In this document: positions 8,460-17,565 of the stretch, in pieces
Numbering within the stretch: the first letter of the stretch is position 1
Layout of the letters: the number at the start of each line of letters is the position of its first letter
Source of the DNA: CAYRJD01 sp965247395
GTDB lineage: Bacteria > Actinomycetota > Acidimicrobiia > Acidimicrobiales > Poriferisodalaceae
Assembly: GCA_965247395.1 (NCBI GenBank)
Contig: OZ252012.1
Coordinates: forward strand, 186,001-250,000
Reading direction: 5' to 3'
DNA length: 64,000 nucleotides
The notes under the pieces: model-generated
What the model was told of the DNA's origin: nothing
Database searches by the model: none
The model's input: the letters and a program-made list of their open reading frames with translations, nothing else
Position numbers and translations under genes: made by a program

Positions 8460-9266
8460 ATGCCCCCAGTAACCCCTCCAGATAAAGATCCGGCGGTGGC
8501 AGCTGCGGCTCGCTTGCTAGACCAATCGCAGCGTGTAACCGTGCTGACGGGTGCTGGTATTTCAACGGATTCTGGTATTCCGGATTTTCGAGGGCCGCAA
8601 GGCTTGTGGACGAAGAACCCGCAAGCAGAGCGTGCTTCAACGCTGCAGAACTACGTGTCAGATCCGCAGGTGCGCCGCGAAGCCTGGTTGTCGCGGCTAG
8701 ATCACCAGGCGCTAATAGCGGAGCCCAATGATGGACACCGTTGCTTGGTGCGCCTGCAAGAGCAAAATAAGCTGGTGTCGCTCTTGACGCAAAACGTCGA
8801 TGGGTTGCATCAGATTGCTGGCATTCGTCCGGACAAGGTGGTGGAGGTGCATGGCACTATTCGTGAAGTTGCCTGCTTGCAGTGCGACTATCGCGACGAC
8901 ATTCGAGTGGCATTTGACCGGGTGCGCAACGGCGAAGAAGACCCGGCATGTCCGAAGTGTGAAGGAATCCTCAAGAGCGCCACCATCTCTTTCGGACAAG
9001 CGTTGCGTCAGCAGGATTTGCTGAGGGCGCAAATAGCTTCGGAAAATTGCGATGTGATGATGGCGGTAGGGACAACGTTGGCGGTTTACCCAATTGCGGC
9101 GGTCGTGCCTACGGCGATTGAGAACGGAGCCAAGGTGATCATCTTGAATGCAGAGCCCACCGAAATGGACTCGCTTGCGGATTATGTGCTGCAGCACTCC
9201 ATCTCCGACACGTTGCCGCTGCTACTGGGCGATCAGGCGGAATTTGAGACAGGCAATTTGAAATAG
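8460..9266 (+). CDS. NAD-dependent protein deacylase, Sir2 family
   Basis: 268 residues. GAGISTDSGIPDFR (31-44) is the NAD-binding motif, TQNVDGLH (110-117) the active-site strand, and His about 131 in EVHGT the catalytic base. Four zinc cysteines are in place: C139, C142, C164 and C167. The C-terminal Rossmann half has AVGTTLAVYP. It would remove acyl groups from protein lysines using NAD. The gene stands alone between a divergent unknown gene and the sulfur enzyme. The start region holds another duplication: cagtaacccc at 8443 and again at 8467, on both sides of the ATG, so the exact start is a little uncertain. Confidence 0.94.
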   Translation: MPPVTPPDKDPAVAAAARLLDQSQRVTVLTGAGISTDSGIPDFRGPQGLWTKNPQAERASTLQNYVSDPQVRREAWLSRLDHQALIAEPNDGHRCLVRLQEQNKLVSLLTQNVDGLHQIAGIRPDKVVEVHGTIREVACLQCDYRDDIRVAFDRVRNGEEDPACPKCEGILKSATISFGQALRQQDLLRAQIASENCDVMMAVGTTLAVYPIAAVVPTAIENGAKVIILNAEPTEMDSLADYVLQHSISDTLPLLLGDQAEFETGNLK

Positions 9267-9384
9267 CTAAAGCCTGAAACAACACAACCTGAAGTCGCCC
9301 GGCAAGGCTTGAAGCGATTTGCCGCTAGCTAGACTTGGGCCACGAGAACCTAATAAGTAGCCCTGTTAGGACGAAGGAAATCTT

Positions 9385-10548
9385 GTGTCGACTTTTAGAG
9401 ACCTGCTGAAAGAAACCAAACAACGCATCCAAGAGGTTGATACGGCTGGCGCCGAACAACTCATTGCCAATGGCGACGCTGTGGTACTTGATGTGAGAGA
9501 AGCCGACGAGTATGAGCAAGGTGCTTTGGCAGGAGCTGTGCACATCGCACGTGGTCATTTAGAGTCTCAGATAGAGAGTCGGATTACCGACCGCGACGCA
9601 AAAATCGTGGTGTATTGCGCCGGGGGAGTGCGCTCGGCGTTTGCCGCTCAAACGCTGGAAGAACTTGGCTACTCAAATGTGGTGTCGATGGACGGCGGCT
9701 TCGGGCGCTGGAAGGACGAAGGTCGCGCCTGGAACACCCCCACCACACTCAGTGCTGAGCAGCGCAACCGTTATCAACGTCACCTGCTGTTACCAGAGGT
9801 GGGTGAAGCTGGCCAAAAGAAGCTGCTAGATGCCAAGGTGCTGCTGCTTGGAGCGGGAGGCTTGGGCTCACCTGCAGCTCTGTACCTGGCTGCGGCCGGA
9901 GTAGGGACGCTCGGCATAGTCGACATGGACGTAGTCGATGAATCCAACCTGCAGCGTCAGATATTGCACAACGCTGAACGCGTGGGCGATCGCAAGGTGG
10001 ATTCCGCAAAAAAGACATTGACCGCTTTGAATCCGGACGTGAACGTCGTGACTTATGACGTTCGTTTGGGTGCTGACAACGTGCTGGATATCTTGAACGG
10101 TTGGGATGTGATCGTTGACGGAGCCGACAACTTCCCCAGCCGTTACCTGCTCAACGACGCTTCAGTAAAGCTGGGCATACCGGTGGTGCACGGTTCGATC
10201 TTCCGGTTTGAGGGCCAGATAACCGTGTTTGATCCGCTTGACGGCCCCACCTATCGTGACTACGTCCCGGTACCCCCACCCGCCGAGCTAGCACCATCTT
10301 GCGCCGAGGCCGGTGTGCTTGGTGTGTTGCCCGGAATAGTTGGGACCATTCAGGCGCTTGAAACCATCAAGCTCATTCTCGGCTTGGGTGACACCTTGTC
10401 GGGTCGCATCTTGGCGTTTGATTCCTTGGAGATGTCGTTTCGAGAGTTCAAGCTGAAGGTTGATCCCGGCAACGAGGTCACCTACGAAAACCGTGATCTC
10501 ATCCAGCTACGTGAGCTGGATGATCTGTGCAGCCCCAGTCTTTCTTAG
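9385..10548 (+). CDS. Rhodanese-ThiF fusion: sulfur carrier protein adenylyl/sulfurtransferase (MoeZ-like)
   Basis: 387 residues from a GTG with a clear ribosome site (gaaggaaa). Residues 15-115 are a rhodanese domain with its active-site Cys78 in VYCAGGVRS. Residues 125-375 are a ThiF/MoeB E1-like domain with the nucleotide loop LLLGAGGLGS (153-162) and a conserved cysteine in SCAEAG (C306). The domain order is the reverse of the usual MoeZ (ThiF first). The paired zinc cysteines of MoeB are absent: the usual CYRC site reads TYRD, and no CxxC lies near the C-terminus. It could adenylate and sulfurate the CysO-like protein encoded near 60.1 kb; that link is an inference from family roles. Confidence 0.92.
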   Translation: MSTFRDLLKETKQRIQEVDTAGAEQLIANGDAVVLDVREADEYEQGALAGAVHIARGHLESQIESRITDRDAKIVVYCAGGVRSAFAAQTLEELGYSNVVSMDGGFGRWKDEGRAWNTPTTLSAEQRNRYQRHLLLPEVGEAGQKKLLDAKVLLLGAGGLGSPAALYLAAAGVGTLGIVDMDVVDESNLQRQILHNAERVGDRKVDSAKKTLTALNPDVNVVTYDVRLGADNVLDILNGWDVIVDGADNFPSRYLLNDASVKLGIPVVHGSIFRFEGQITVFDPLDGPTYRDYVPVPPPAELAPSCAEAGVLGVLPGIVGTIQALETIKLILGLGDTLSGRILAFDSLEMSFREFKLKVDPGNEVTYENRDLIQLRELDDLCSPSLS

Positions 10549-10628
10549 CTGTCTTAACTGCTGTTCGTAGAGCCTGTTCAGCTAATCCAAACTGCTGGAC
10601 AGATTTAGCACTTGTACGCTGATTTGCG

Positions 10629-11996
10629 ATGATCGCGAAGCGTGTCGTGGTAGTGGGCGGAGGCCCGGCAGGACACGCTTCGGCTACCCATGCTGCTCGG
10701 CTTGGCGCGGAGGTCACGCTGATAGAGCGCGATGTTGTGGGTGGGTCGGCACATTTGCTTGATTGCGTGCCGTCAAAAGCGATGATCTCAACCGGTTCGG
10801 CCCTTTCGTTCGCAAATCACTTAGATGGCATGGGTCTTGCCAATGTGACCACGAGCATTGATGTGCCGTTGTTACGCAGTCGAATAGAAGAAATCAAAAA
10901 AAATCTCAGCCGAGCAGCTACAGACATGCTTTTAAGCCAGGACGTGAAAATCCTGCACGGATCGGGACTCCTGCAAGGGCCAAAAGAGGTAGTCGTCGAA
11001 ACCGCCGGGGGACGATTTGAGCTGGACACCGACGTGGTGGTGCTAGCAACCGGTAGTCGACCTCGTATACCGGACTGGGCCGATATTGACGGTGAACGCA
11101 TCTTGATAACGCGAGACGCCTATCCGCCCAAAGAAATACCTAAGCATCTAGTGGTGATTGGGTCGGGTGTTACGGGCGTGGAGTTCGTTCACATGTTCGC
11201 TTCTCTTGGTTCAGAGGTGGCCCTGATCGTTAGCCGACAGCAGGTGCTGCCAAACAAGGATCCCGAAGCAGCCGCGGCCTTAGAGAACGAGTTTCTAGAC
11301 AAAGGGGTGAATCTGCTTAAGGGTGCGCGAGCTACTTCGATTGAACGAAACGGTGACGAGATAGCTGTGAAATGCGGTGACGGCCGGATTGCCTCCGGCT
11401 CTCATGCCTTGGTGGCAATCGGATCGATCCCGAACAGCGATGGCCTCGGTCTTGAAAACACGGCCATAGACCTAGACGAGTTGGGGCACATCAAGGTTGA
11501 TCACAACTTGCTGACTGCTGAGCCAGGCGTATATGCCGCAGGGGATCTGTCCGGCAAGTTGCCGTTGTCTTCGGTGGCGATCATGCAAGGTCACAAGATC
11601 GCAGAGCATGCACTGGGCATGCACCGTGATCGACCGCATCGTCACATCGATTACGACTCGGCGGCATCGGCGGTATTCACAGAACCTGAGATAGCCGAAG
11701 TTGGTCTAGCCGAGGCTCAGGCGTTTGCGGCTGGCCGTAAGATTCGAGTAACCAAGGTGCCGTTCAACTCAAACGCCAAGGCGCTGATTGACGAGAGCCC
11801 GTACGGGTTTGTGAAGATCGTGTCGGATCCGATGACCGGTCAGGTGCTGGGTGGCTGCATCGTCGGAAAACATGCCGCCGAAATTATCTCGGTGTTGGCT
11901 CTGGCCATAACTGCTGAACTACGAGTACAAGACATAGCTGAGAGCTTGTTCGTGTATCCATCTCTGTGCGAAGCCATATCTGAGGCCGCGGAATAG
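10629..11996 (+). CDS. LpdA-type NAD(P)H quinone reductase (pyridine nucleotide-disulfide oxidoreductase family)
   Basis: 455 residues. An FAD dinucleotide motif (VVVVGGGPAGHASA) opens the protein, a second NAD(P) motif (VVIGSGVTGVEF) lies mid-chain, and AAGDLSG marks the FAD pyrophosphate site. The redox-active pair of lipoamide dehydrogenases (CxxxxC) is reduced to one: the stretch reads GGSAHLLDCVPSK, with Ala41 replacing the first Cys. The C-terminal catalytic His is replaced by Tyr (VYPSLCEAI). Both changes match M. tuberculosis LpdA (Rv3303c), which acts as a quinone reductase. So it is unlikely to be a true E3 component. Monocistronic, or loosely linked to neighbours. Confidence 0.87.
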   Translation: MIAKRVVVVGGGPAGHASATHAARLGAEVTLIERDVVGGSAHLLDCVPSKAMISTGSALSFANHLDGMGLANVTTSIDVPLLRSRIEEIKKNLSRAATDMLLSQDVKILHGSGLLQGPKEVVVETAGGRFELDTDVVVLATGSRPRIPDWADIDGERILITRDAYPPKEIPKHLVVIGSGVTGVEFVHMFASLGSEVALIVSRQQVLPNKDPEAAAALENEFLDKGVNLLKGARATSIERNGDEIAVKCGDGRIASGSHALVAIGSIPNSDGLGLENTAIDLDELGHIKVDHNLLTAEPGVYAAGDLSGKLPLSSVAIMQGHKIAEHALGMHRDRPHRHIDYDSAASAVFTEPEIAEVGLAEAQAFAAGRKIRVTKVPFNSNAKALIDESPYGFVKIVSDPMTGQVLGGCIVGKHAAEIISVLALAITAELRVQDIAESLFVYPSLCEAISEAAE

Positions 11997-12017
11997 CCCC
12001 TAAAACACGGCGGTAGC

Positions 12018-13625
12018 TTGGGGCCGGTGAGTCCCGATCGTCGCGCACGACCGAAGCGATCCTGGCTCACCGTTTTCGGCTTAGCTTCGTTGGCAATCTT
12101 GACAGTGCTGCTGACGCTTTCATCAGCCGTTTTGGCGTACGCCGCCTGGCGAATCGGTCAAATCGATCGGTTGGAAGTAGCCGGAGTGCTTTCAGATGCT
12201 CCCGACGACCCTGTCACCGCAAGCGATGTGATTTCTGCTGTAGGCGGCGGTACTGCCGGTACTGCCAGCACAGGTGCTAATAGCTCAGACGGTGCTGATC
12301 CCAGTGACGCTGATGCAGGCAGCTCGGCCAGTGATAACACGCCCGATAGTGCAAGCTTGGTCGGACTCGGTCGGTTCGCTTCGCTCACCTCATCGGCCGG
12401 TGATGAGAACTATCTGCTTGTTGGAACCGACAGTATCGAGGGCTTTGACCCCGACGACCCGGTAGCGCTTCTTCGTTCTGCCAACAGCCATCTGGCTGAC
12501 GTGATCATTGTGGTGAGATTGCGTGAAGATGGCACGGCCGCATTGTTGTCAATCCCGCGCGACCTGCTGGTAACTATTGCGGGGACTAGTCGTGTCGGCA
12601 AGATCAACAGCGCGTACAACATTGATCCCACACCCGATTTGCGGGCAGCGCGCTTGATTGACACAATCGAAAACGAGCTTGACATCACTCTGCAGCATTA
12701 TGTGGAGGTTGATCTAGATGGTTTCCGTCAGCTGATTGATGCGGTTGGCGGGGTCAATGTGTATTTCGAAAAACCCTTGCGCGATCGCAGCGCTGGCAAC
12801 TACGACGACCTTGTCCCTGACAGCAGCGAGTTCACCACCGATGCAGGTTGGCAACTGCTCGACGGAGATCGGGCACTGGCATACGTGCGCAGTCGTCACT
12901 TGTACGAGCAAAATCCTGATGGCACCTGGCAGCGCAAAGGTGTGTGGAACGACCTGGAGCGAAACGAACGCCAGCGGAAGTTTTTGCTCGACGCGATCGA
13001 GCAGGTGTCCAAAGAGCTTCTACCGAACCCAATTGCTCTGCAGGTTGGGTTGTCGGTCGCTGCCAATGCGCTGGCTACCTCCGACACACTCAACGTTGTG
13101 ACCGATGGCCTGCGTTTGGCAAACCAAGTTTATGATTTTGACTTTGAAAACGACATCGAAGAGCATGTGTTGTCGGTGAAAGATGTGGTCGAGCCAGGAC
13201 GTTGGTCGCTGGCGTTGAATGACATCTTGAGCGCAACGCAGCACAATCAGCGGGTGCTTGATGTGTTTCGAGGCATTGGCTGGGACGACGTGGTGGAGTC
13301 ACGAGTGACCGTGATGGTCAGCGGTGACGACCGCTGGAGTGTCTCTGACGAACTGAGCGGGCTTGGCTTTAGTGCCAGCACAACGGGAGAAAACCCGCTG
13401 GCAGCGGTAGTTAGTGCAGGCGCAGATCAGCAGACAACACTGGCTTATGGAGCAAACGGGCGATTGGCCGCAGCACTGTTACTGAGTCATCTATCGACGG
13501 ATGTGGTTTTGGTTGGCGATCCGTCGCTGCCGCAAAATACTCTGGCTCTGCACGTTCTTGCTGCCGACAAGTTGCCTGAGATCAGTGTCGATTATCGCTT
13601 TGTCGATCTGCCGCCAGCGCCATGA
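12018..13625 (+). CDS. LytR-CpsA-Psr (LCP) family cell-wall glycopolymer ligase
   Basis: 535 residues. A basic N-terminus and one membrane anchor (about 16-42) are followed by a Ser/Ala/Asp-rich linker, then the LCP domain (about 120-310) with SIPRDLLV, KINSAYN and DRALAYVRSRH, whose Arg and Asp residues bind the lipid pyrophosphate in this family. A LytR C-terminal type domain covers about 425-535. Outside the membrane it would transfer a lipid-linked glycan to peptidoglycan. The start is uncertain: TTG at 12018 or GTG at 12027. Its TGA overlaps the next ATG, so it is coupled to the sugar dehydrogenase and glycosyltransferases, which fits glycan attachment. Confidence 0.9.
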   Translation: MGPVSPDRRARPKRSWLTVFGLASLAILTVLLTLSSAVLAYAAWRIGQIDRLEVAGVLSDAPDDPVTASDVISAVGGGTAGTASTGANSSDGADPSDADAGSSASDNTPDSASLVGLGRFASLTSSAGDENYLLVGTDSIEGFDPDDPVALLRSANSHLADVIIVVRLREDGTAALLSIPRDLLVTIAGTSRVGKINSAYNIDPTPDLRAARLIDTIENELDITLQHYVEVDLDGFRQLIDAVGGVNVYFEKPLRDRSAGNYDDLVPDSSEFTTDAGWQLLDGDRALAYVRSRHLYEQNPDGTWQRKGVWNDLERNERQRKFLLDAIEQVSKELLPNPIALQVGLSVAANALATSDTLNVVTDGLRLANQVYDFDFENDIEEHVLSVKDVVEPGRWSLALNDILSATQHNQRVLDVFRGIGWDDVVESRVTVMVSGDDRWSVSDELSGLGFSASTTGENPLAAVVSAGADQQTTLAYGANGRLAAALLLSHLSTDVVLVGDPSLPQNTLALHVLAADKLPEISVDYRFVDLPPAP

Positions 13626-14986
13626 CTAGTTCTCCAGCAGGCTCTTCCACTGGTTCCCTACCAAAGGGCACGGTTTTGGTGATTGGTGCCGGTTATGTCG
13701 GGCTCACCGCAGCGGCGTGCTTCTCGCACAAAGGTCTGACTGTGATCTGTGCCGATGTAGATGCCAAAAAAATTGAGCTACTTAACGAAGGCATTGTGTC
13801 TATCCAAGAGCCAGGCCTTCAAGAATTAGTGGCCTCCGGGCTGAGTTCTGGCCGTCTGCAGTTTGTTAACGATGCGTTGCTGGTCGCAAGTCAATGTGAA
13901 TTCGTGTTTCTGTGTGTTCAGACTCCGCTAGGAGACGACGGCACGACCGATACCACTCATCTGCTTGAAGCGGCTCAGGTCGGAGCGGCATTGCCCGCAG
14001 ATGCCATAGTCATCAGCAAATCCACCGTTCCCGTGGGAGGGCACGAGGCCGTTGTCGCGGCAATTGGGCGTGATGACATCGGCGTGGCCTCAAATCCGGA
14101 GTTTCTTAGCCAGGGAAATGCGGTGCAAGATTTTTTGAATCCTGACCGTGTGGTCATAGGTGCAGATGACCAACGCACCGTCGATCGTGTAGCTGCGCTG
14201 TTTGACTGGGTCGAGGCTCCAGTGATTACCACCGACCTGACTTCGGCTGAGGTAGCAAAATTTGCGGCCAACGCTTTCTTGGCTACCAAGGTGTCGTTTG
14301 TAAATGAGCTGACCGCGGTTTGTGAAGCGGTGGGAGCGAACATCGATGATGTGCTGACAGCAGTAGGTGCGGACCCTCGAATCGGAGATAGATACCTACA
14401 ACCTGGGCCCGGCTGGGGTGGTTCTTGTTTGCCCAAAGACACGCACGCACTGGTGTCAGCAACTCGTGATGCTGGCTACGTGTTTGATCTGCTGGAAGGT
14501 GCTATTCGAGCAAACGAGCAGCAGCTTGAGCGTGTGGTTTCAAAGGTCGTTGGCGTCGCGGGCCAGCCTGACGCAGTAATAGCCGTGCTTGGCCTGACCT
14601 TTAAGGCGGGCACCGACGACCTGCGTGGATCACCTGCCGTAGAGATAGCACAACGCCTGGTTCAACTGGGCGCCAAGCTGCAGGCCTTCGATCCCGCTTT
14701 GAGTCTTAAAACTCAGAACCCCCAAACTCACGCCAAGTTGCCTCAAGATTTAGCTGCTAGTGAGTCTTTACAGTTGTGCAACAGCGTGGCCAGCGCTGCT
14801 CTTGACGCCGACGTGCTTGTTGTCCTCACCGAGTGGCCGGAGTTTGTTGATTGCGACTGGTGCGCCATAGCGGCGCTAATGAAAACCGCCAAAGTGGTTG
14901 ATGCTCGCAATTTGCTTGACCCGGCCAAGATGATTGAGAACGGATTTTCCTACGAGGGGCTGGGTCGCGCGACCAGGCGATCGTGA
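13622..14986 (+). CDS. ugd: UDP-glucose/GDP-mannose 6-dehydrogenase family enzyme
   Basis: 454 residues with all three family domains. The N-terminal Rossmann motif is IGAGYVGLTAAACFSHKG. The central domain has SKSTVPVG and NPEFLSQGNA. The catalytic Cys269 lies in GWGGSCLPKDT. The C-terminal UDP-binding domain includes LGLTFKAGTDDLRGSP. It oxidises a nucleotide sugar, most likely UDP-glucose, to the uronic acid in two NAD-dependent steps. Start and stop each overlap the neighbouring genes by 4 bp, giving a tight operon LCP-ugd-GT-GT. UDP-ManNAc dehydrogenase is a possible alternative specificity. Confidence 0.93.
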   Translation: MTSSPAGSSTGSLPKGTVLVIGAGYVGLTAAACFSHKGLTVICADVDAKKIELLNEGIVSIQEPGLQELVASGLSSGRLQFVNDALLVASQCEFVFLCVQTPLGDDGTTDTTHLLEAAQVGAALPADAIVISKSTVPVGGHEAVVAAIGRDDIGVASNPEFLSQGNAVQDFLNPDRVVIGADDQRTVDRVAALFDWVEAPVITTDLTSAEVAKFAANAFLATKVSFVNELTAVCEAVGANIDDVLTAVGADPRIGDRYLQPGPGWGGSCLPKDTHALVSATRDAGYVFDLLEGAIRANEQQLERVVSKVVGVAGQPDAVIAVLGLTFKAGTDDLRGSPAVEIAQRLVQLGAKLQAFDPALSLKTQNPQTHAKLPQDLAASESLQLCNSVASAALDADVLVVLTEWPEFVDCDWCAIAALMKTAKVVDARNLLDPAKMIENGFSYEGLGRATRRS

Positions 14987-16227
14987 CGCAGTTGGAGGTG
15001 ACTGTAAATCTGCTTTGGTTGAGACCTGGGGCGGTGGGAGGCAGCGAGAACTATGTCATGGGGCTGCTAGCCGCACTGGCCGCGCACGCACCCGATCTTG
15101 ACTTATCTCTGTTGGGGTCGCTCGCTTTATTTGATGAGTACCCCTGGCTGTCGGACAGTTTCTCTACCACCAAGGTCAGCACCTCTGGCGGAAGAGCGGT
15201 GCGTTTCGCGAAGGAATGGCAACGATTTCGGCCAAGGAGAGTGCCGCCCAAGCGAGCTGCGCAGCCGGAGATCATTCACCATCTGGGTGGCTATGTCGGC
15301 GGCCGACTACGGACACCTTCCTTTGCTGGTGGGCGATTTAGGCGCAGTAGCGCTGTGCCAGCGGTGGTCACGGTTCACGACACGCAGTTCTTAGACCTGC
15401 CCAACAACTTTTCGCGTGCACGTTGGCAGTTTTTGTGGAACACATTGTCGGCTGCGGTAGCTGAGCCAAATGTGATCTGCACCGTTAGCGAATTCACCAC
15501 CCGTCAGCTAGCGCATCATTTTGGCATTGACCCAAGAAATTGCCATGTCGTACCGCCGGCAATAACCATGCCTGATCGTGAGCCATCAAAGATAAGAAGC
15601 CCCCAACCAGATGCGGGCTTTGTCATGCCTGACCAGCCTTTCGTCTTGTATCCGGCGGTGACCTGGCCGCACAAGCGGCATGAATTTTTGGTTGATGTGG
15701 CAGAGCAGCTTTTTCTCTCCGACAGAATGAACACCGGTGCAATGAACCCCGGCGATCGTGATCTTCGAGCTCTTCGATTTGTTTTTTGTGGTGCGCCCGG
15801 GCCCGCTCACAAAGCGGTGATGAACCGAATAGCGCAATCGCAAGTAGCCGATCGTTTTGTGCACTTGGGTCGTGTCAGTGATAGTCAGCTAAACGAGCTA
15901 TACCGCAGTGCGCTCACCGTAATGTTCCCATCCGAATATGAAGGCGTAGGACTGCCTGTTCTAGAGGCCATGGCGCACGGTTGTCCTGTGATTATTTGCC
16001 CGACCAAGGGGTTGAAAGACACAGCACGAGGGGCTGGCAACAGTCTGCTGTTAGACGATGATGAGTGGGCTGGTGCAATTGTTGATTTGCTCCATAACCC
16101 TGAGAGTCGGGCTGAGCTAGTCAGCAGAGGGCTGAAACGCGCAGTGCAATTCACGGCGTTGCGAAGCGCCCGTGCTCAGTTAGATGCGTATCGCTGCGCA
16201 CGCGAAAAACTTGCCGAATGCGCCTAA
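14983..16227 (+). CDS. Glycosyltransferase, GT4-like (GT-B fold)
   Basis: 414 residues from a GTG overlapping the ugd stop. The N-terminal half has the acceptor-side glycine loop GAVGGSENYVMGLL. The C-terminal half has FVLYPAVTWPHKRHEFLVD and the donor-site EX7E motif in EYEGVGLPVLEAMAHGCPVI. No signal peptide or membrane segment is present, so it acts on a lipid-linked acceptor at the inner face of the membrane. Donor and acceptor cannot be read from the sequence. The operon position with ugd and LCP suggests a wall or capsule polymer. The gene overlaps the next by 10 bp. Confidence 0.9.
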   Translation: MTQLEVTVNLLWLRPGAVGGSENYVMGLLAALAAHAPDLDLSLLGSLALFDEYPWLSDSFSTTKVSTSGGRAVRFAKEWQRFRPRRVPPKRAAQPEIIHHLGGYVGGRLRTPSFAGGRFRRSSAVPAVVTVHDTQFLDLPNNFSRARWQFLWNTLSAAVAEPNVICTVSEFTTRQLAHHFGIDPRNCHVVPPAITMPDREPSKIRSPQPDAGFVMPDQPFVLYPAVTWPHKRHEFLVDVAEQLFLSDRMNTGAMNPGDRDLRALRFVFCGAPGPAHKAVMNRIAQSQVADRFVHLGRVSDSQLNELYRSALTVMFPSEYEGVGLPVLEAMAHGCPVIICPTKGLKDTARGAGNSLLLDDDEWAGAIVDLLHNPESRAELVSRGLKRAVQFTALRSARAQLDAYRCAREKLAECA

Positions 16228-17471
16228 ATATCTTCTGCCCGCACATCTGGCCAGACACCGCGCCGACGGGCGATGTTATGCGCCAACTGATAGAGCGCTG
16301 GGCTGGCGCAGGCCATGAATGCCATGTTGTGACCTCTCTTCCTTGGTATCGCAATCATCGAGTGGAAGACAAATGGCGCTCAGCCCCGTGGCATCGCCAA
16401 CAAACCGAATGGGGGAGCGTGCTAAGGCTTCATCCATGCGCTCCGTTGGGGTTTGCAAGAGCAAACTCAAGTTCACAAAAATCAAACCTGGCTCTAAGAG
16501 CCACCGGGTTCGCTGCCTTCGGTGCTTATGCCGCGACCGCGGGCATGGTCACACTTCGGCGCGCAGATGCGATCTTTGCCATGAGTCCGCCACTCACGCT
16601 TGCGACAGCCGCCAGCCTTACGGCGGCCGCGCACAGGACTCCGCTGGTACTGAACCTGCAAGACCTGCACCCTGACGCGGCCATTGTCACCGGAGCGGTG
16701 ACTGGACGAGGCTTCGTAGCAACGTTGCGACAACTCGAAAAATTCAGCTATCGCGCAGCTACCGCTGTCACTGTGCTGTCGGAGGAGACCCGCAAGGCCG
16801 TGATTAAACGTGCTCCGGTTGGCAAGCGCGTCGAGGTAATCCGAAATTTTCCAACTGTGGAGGTAGAGCCAGGCGAACGCGTTAACTCGTTTCGTCGTGA
16901 GTTAGGCATAGACGAAGACACGTTGGTGTTTTTGTATGCGGGCAACGTTGGGTTTTCCCAGCCATTCGGCTTGATAAGAGCAGCCGCAGAGAAGTTTGCT
17001 GGGCGTCGCGACGTTTGCTTTGTTATCAATGGCGACGGCGCTGTTATGAGTGAGGTGCGGGCCTGGGCGAGCGCTTTACCCAATGTGATCGTTAACGGCT
17101 ATCAACCAGCCGAACGCCTAAGCGAGGTGCTGGCCGCGGCCGATGTCCATCTCGTATTGCTAGCTGCCGGGCTAGGTCATGTCAGCGTGCCATCCAAGGT
17201 GTATTCCGCTTTTAGCGCTGGGCGGCCAGTGTTGGTGGCCAGCCAAGCCGACAGCGAGATCAGTCGAATAGTTGAGATAACGCAAGCAGGGCTTACGGTT
17301 GATCCCACCGACGAGGCAGGTTTTGCTGACGCGGTCGGTCGTTTGGCCGACGATCACCAACTACGCCAAGAGATGGCGATGGCTGCGGCGCGTAGCGCGC
17401 AACTCCATTCGGCCGATACTGCCGCTGAGCACTATCTGCGGTTGTTTGCGGAGCTAGCAAACTTGCGCTAA
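16218..17471 (+). CDS. Glycosyltransferase, GT4-like (WbuB/WcaI type)
   Basis: 417 residues, GT-B fold. The opening RLNIFCPHIWPDTAPTGDV and the glycine/aspartate loop are typical of the WbuB-like group that transfers amino sugars such as L-FucNAc. Mid-protein YAGNVGFSQPFGLI and the C-terminal VPSKVYSAFSAGRPVLVASQADSEI form the donor site. A hydrophobic stretch near residue 100 (AAFGAYAATAGMV) could be a membrane-associating helix. The ATG lies inside the end of the previous gene. The stop is followed after 2 nt by three exact 23-bp repeats. Confidence 0.9.
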   Translation: MRLNIFCPHIWPDTAPTGDVMRQLIERWAGAGHECHVVTSLPWYRNHRVEDKWRSAPWHRQQTEWGSVLRLHPCAPLGFARANSSSQKSNLALRATGFAAFGAYAATAGMVTLRRADAIFAMSPPLTLATAASLTAAAHRTPLVLNLQDLHPDAAIVTGAVTGRGFVATLRQLEKFSYRAATAVTVLSEETRKAVIKRAPVGKRVEVIRNFPTVEVEPGERVNSFRRELGIDEDTLVFLYAGNVGFSQPFGLIRAAAEKFAGRRDVCFVINGDGAVMSEVRAWASALPNVIVNGYQPAERLSEVLAAADVHLVLLAAGLGHVSVPSKVYSAFSAGRPVLVASQADSEISRIVEITQAGLTVDPTDEAGFADAVGRLADDHQLRQEMAMAAARSAQLHSADTAAEHYLRLFAELANLR

Positions 17472-17473
17472 GC

Positions 17474-17542
17474 GGGTTGTACGTTGGCACGTAGCTGGGT
17501 TGTACGTTGGCACGTAGCTGGGTTGTACGTTGGCACGTAGCT
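17474..17542. repeat. Three exact 23-bp tandem repeats after a glycosyltransferase stop
   Basis: Copies lie at 17474-17496, 17497-17519 and 17520-17542; each begins gggttgtacg and ends cgtagct. The array starts 2 nt after the TAA (17469-17471) and ends 23 nt before the ATG of the next gene. 23 is not a multiple of 3, so the array is non-coding. Confidence 0.95.
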
Positions 17543-17565
17543 GGTACCGCTAGCTTTACGCCCTT

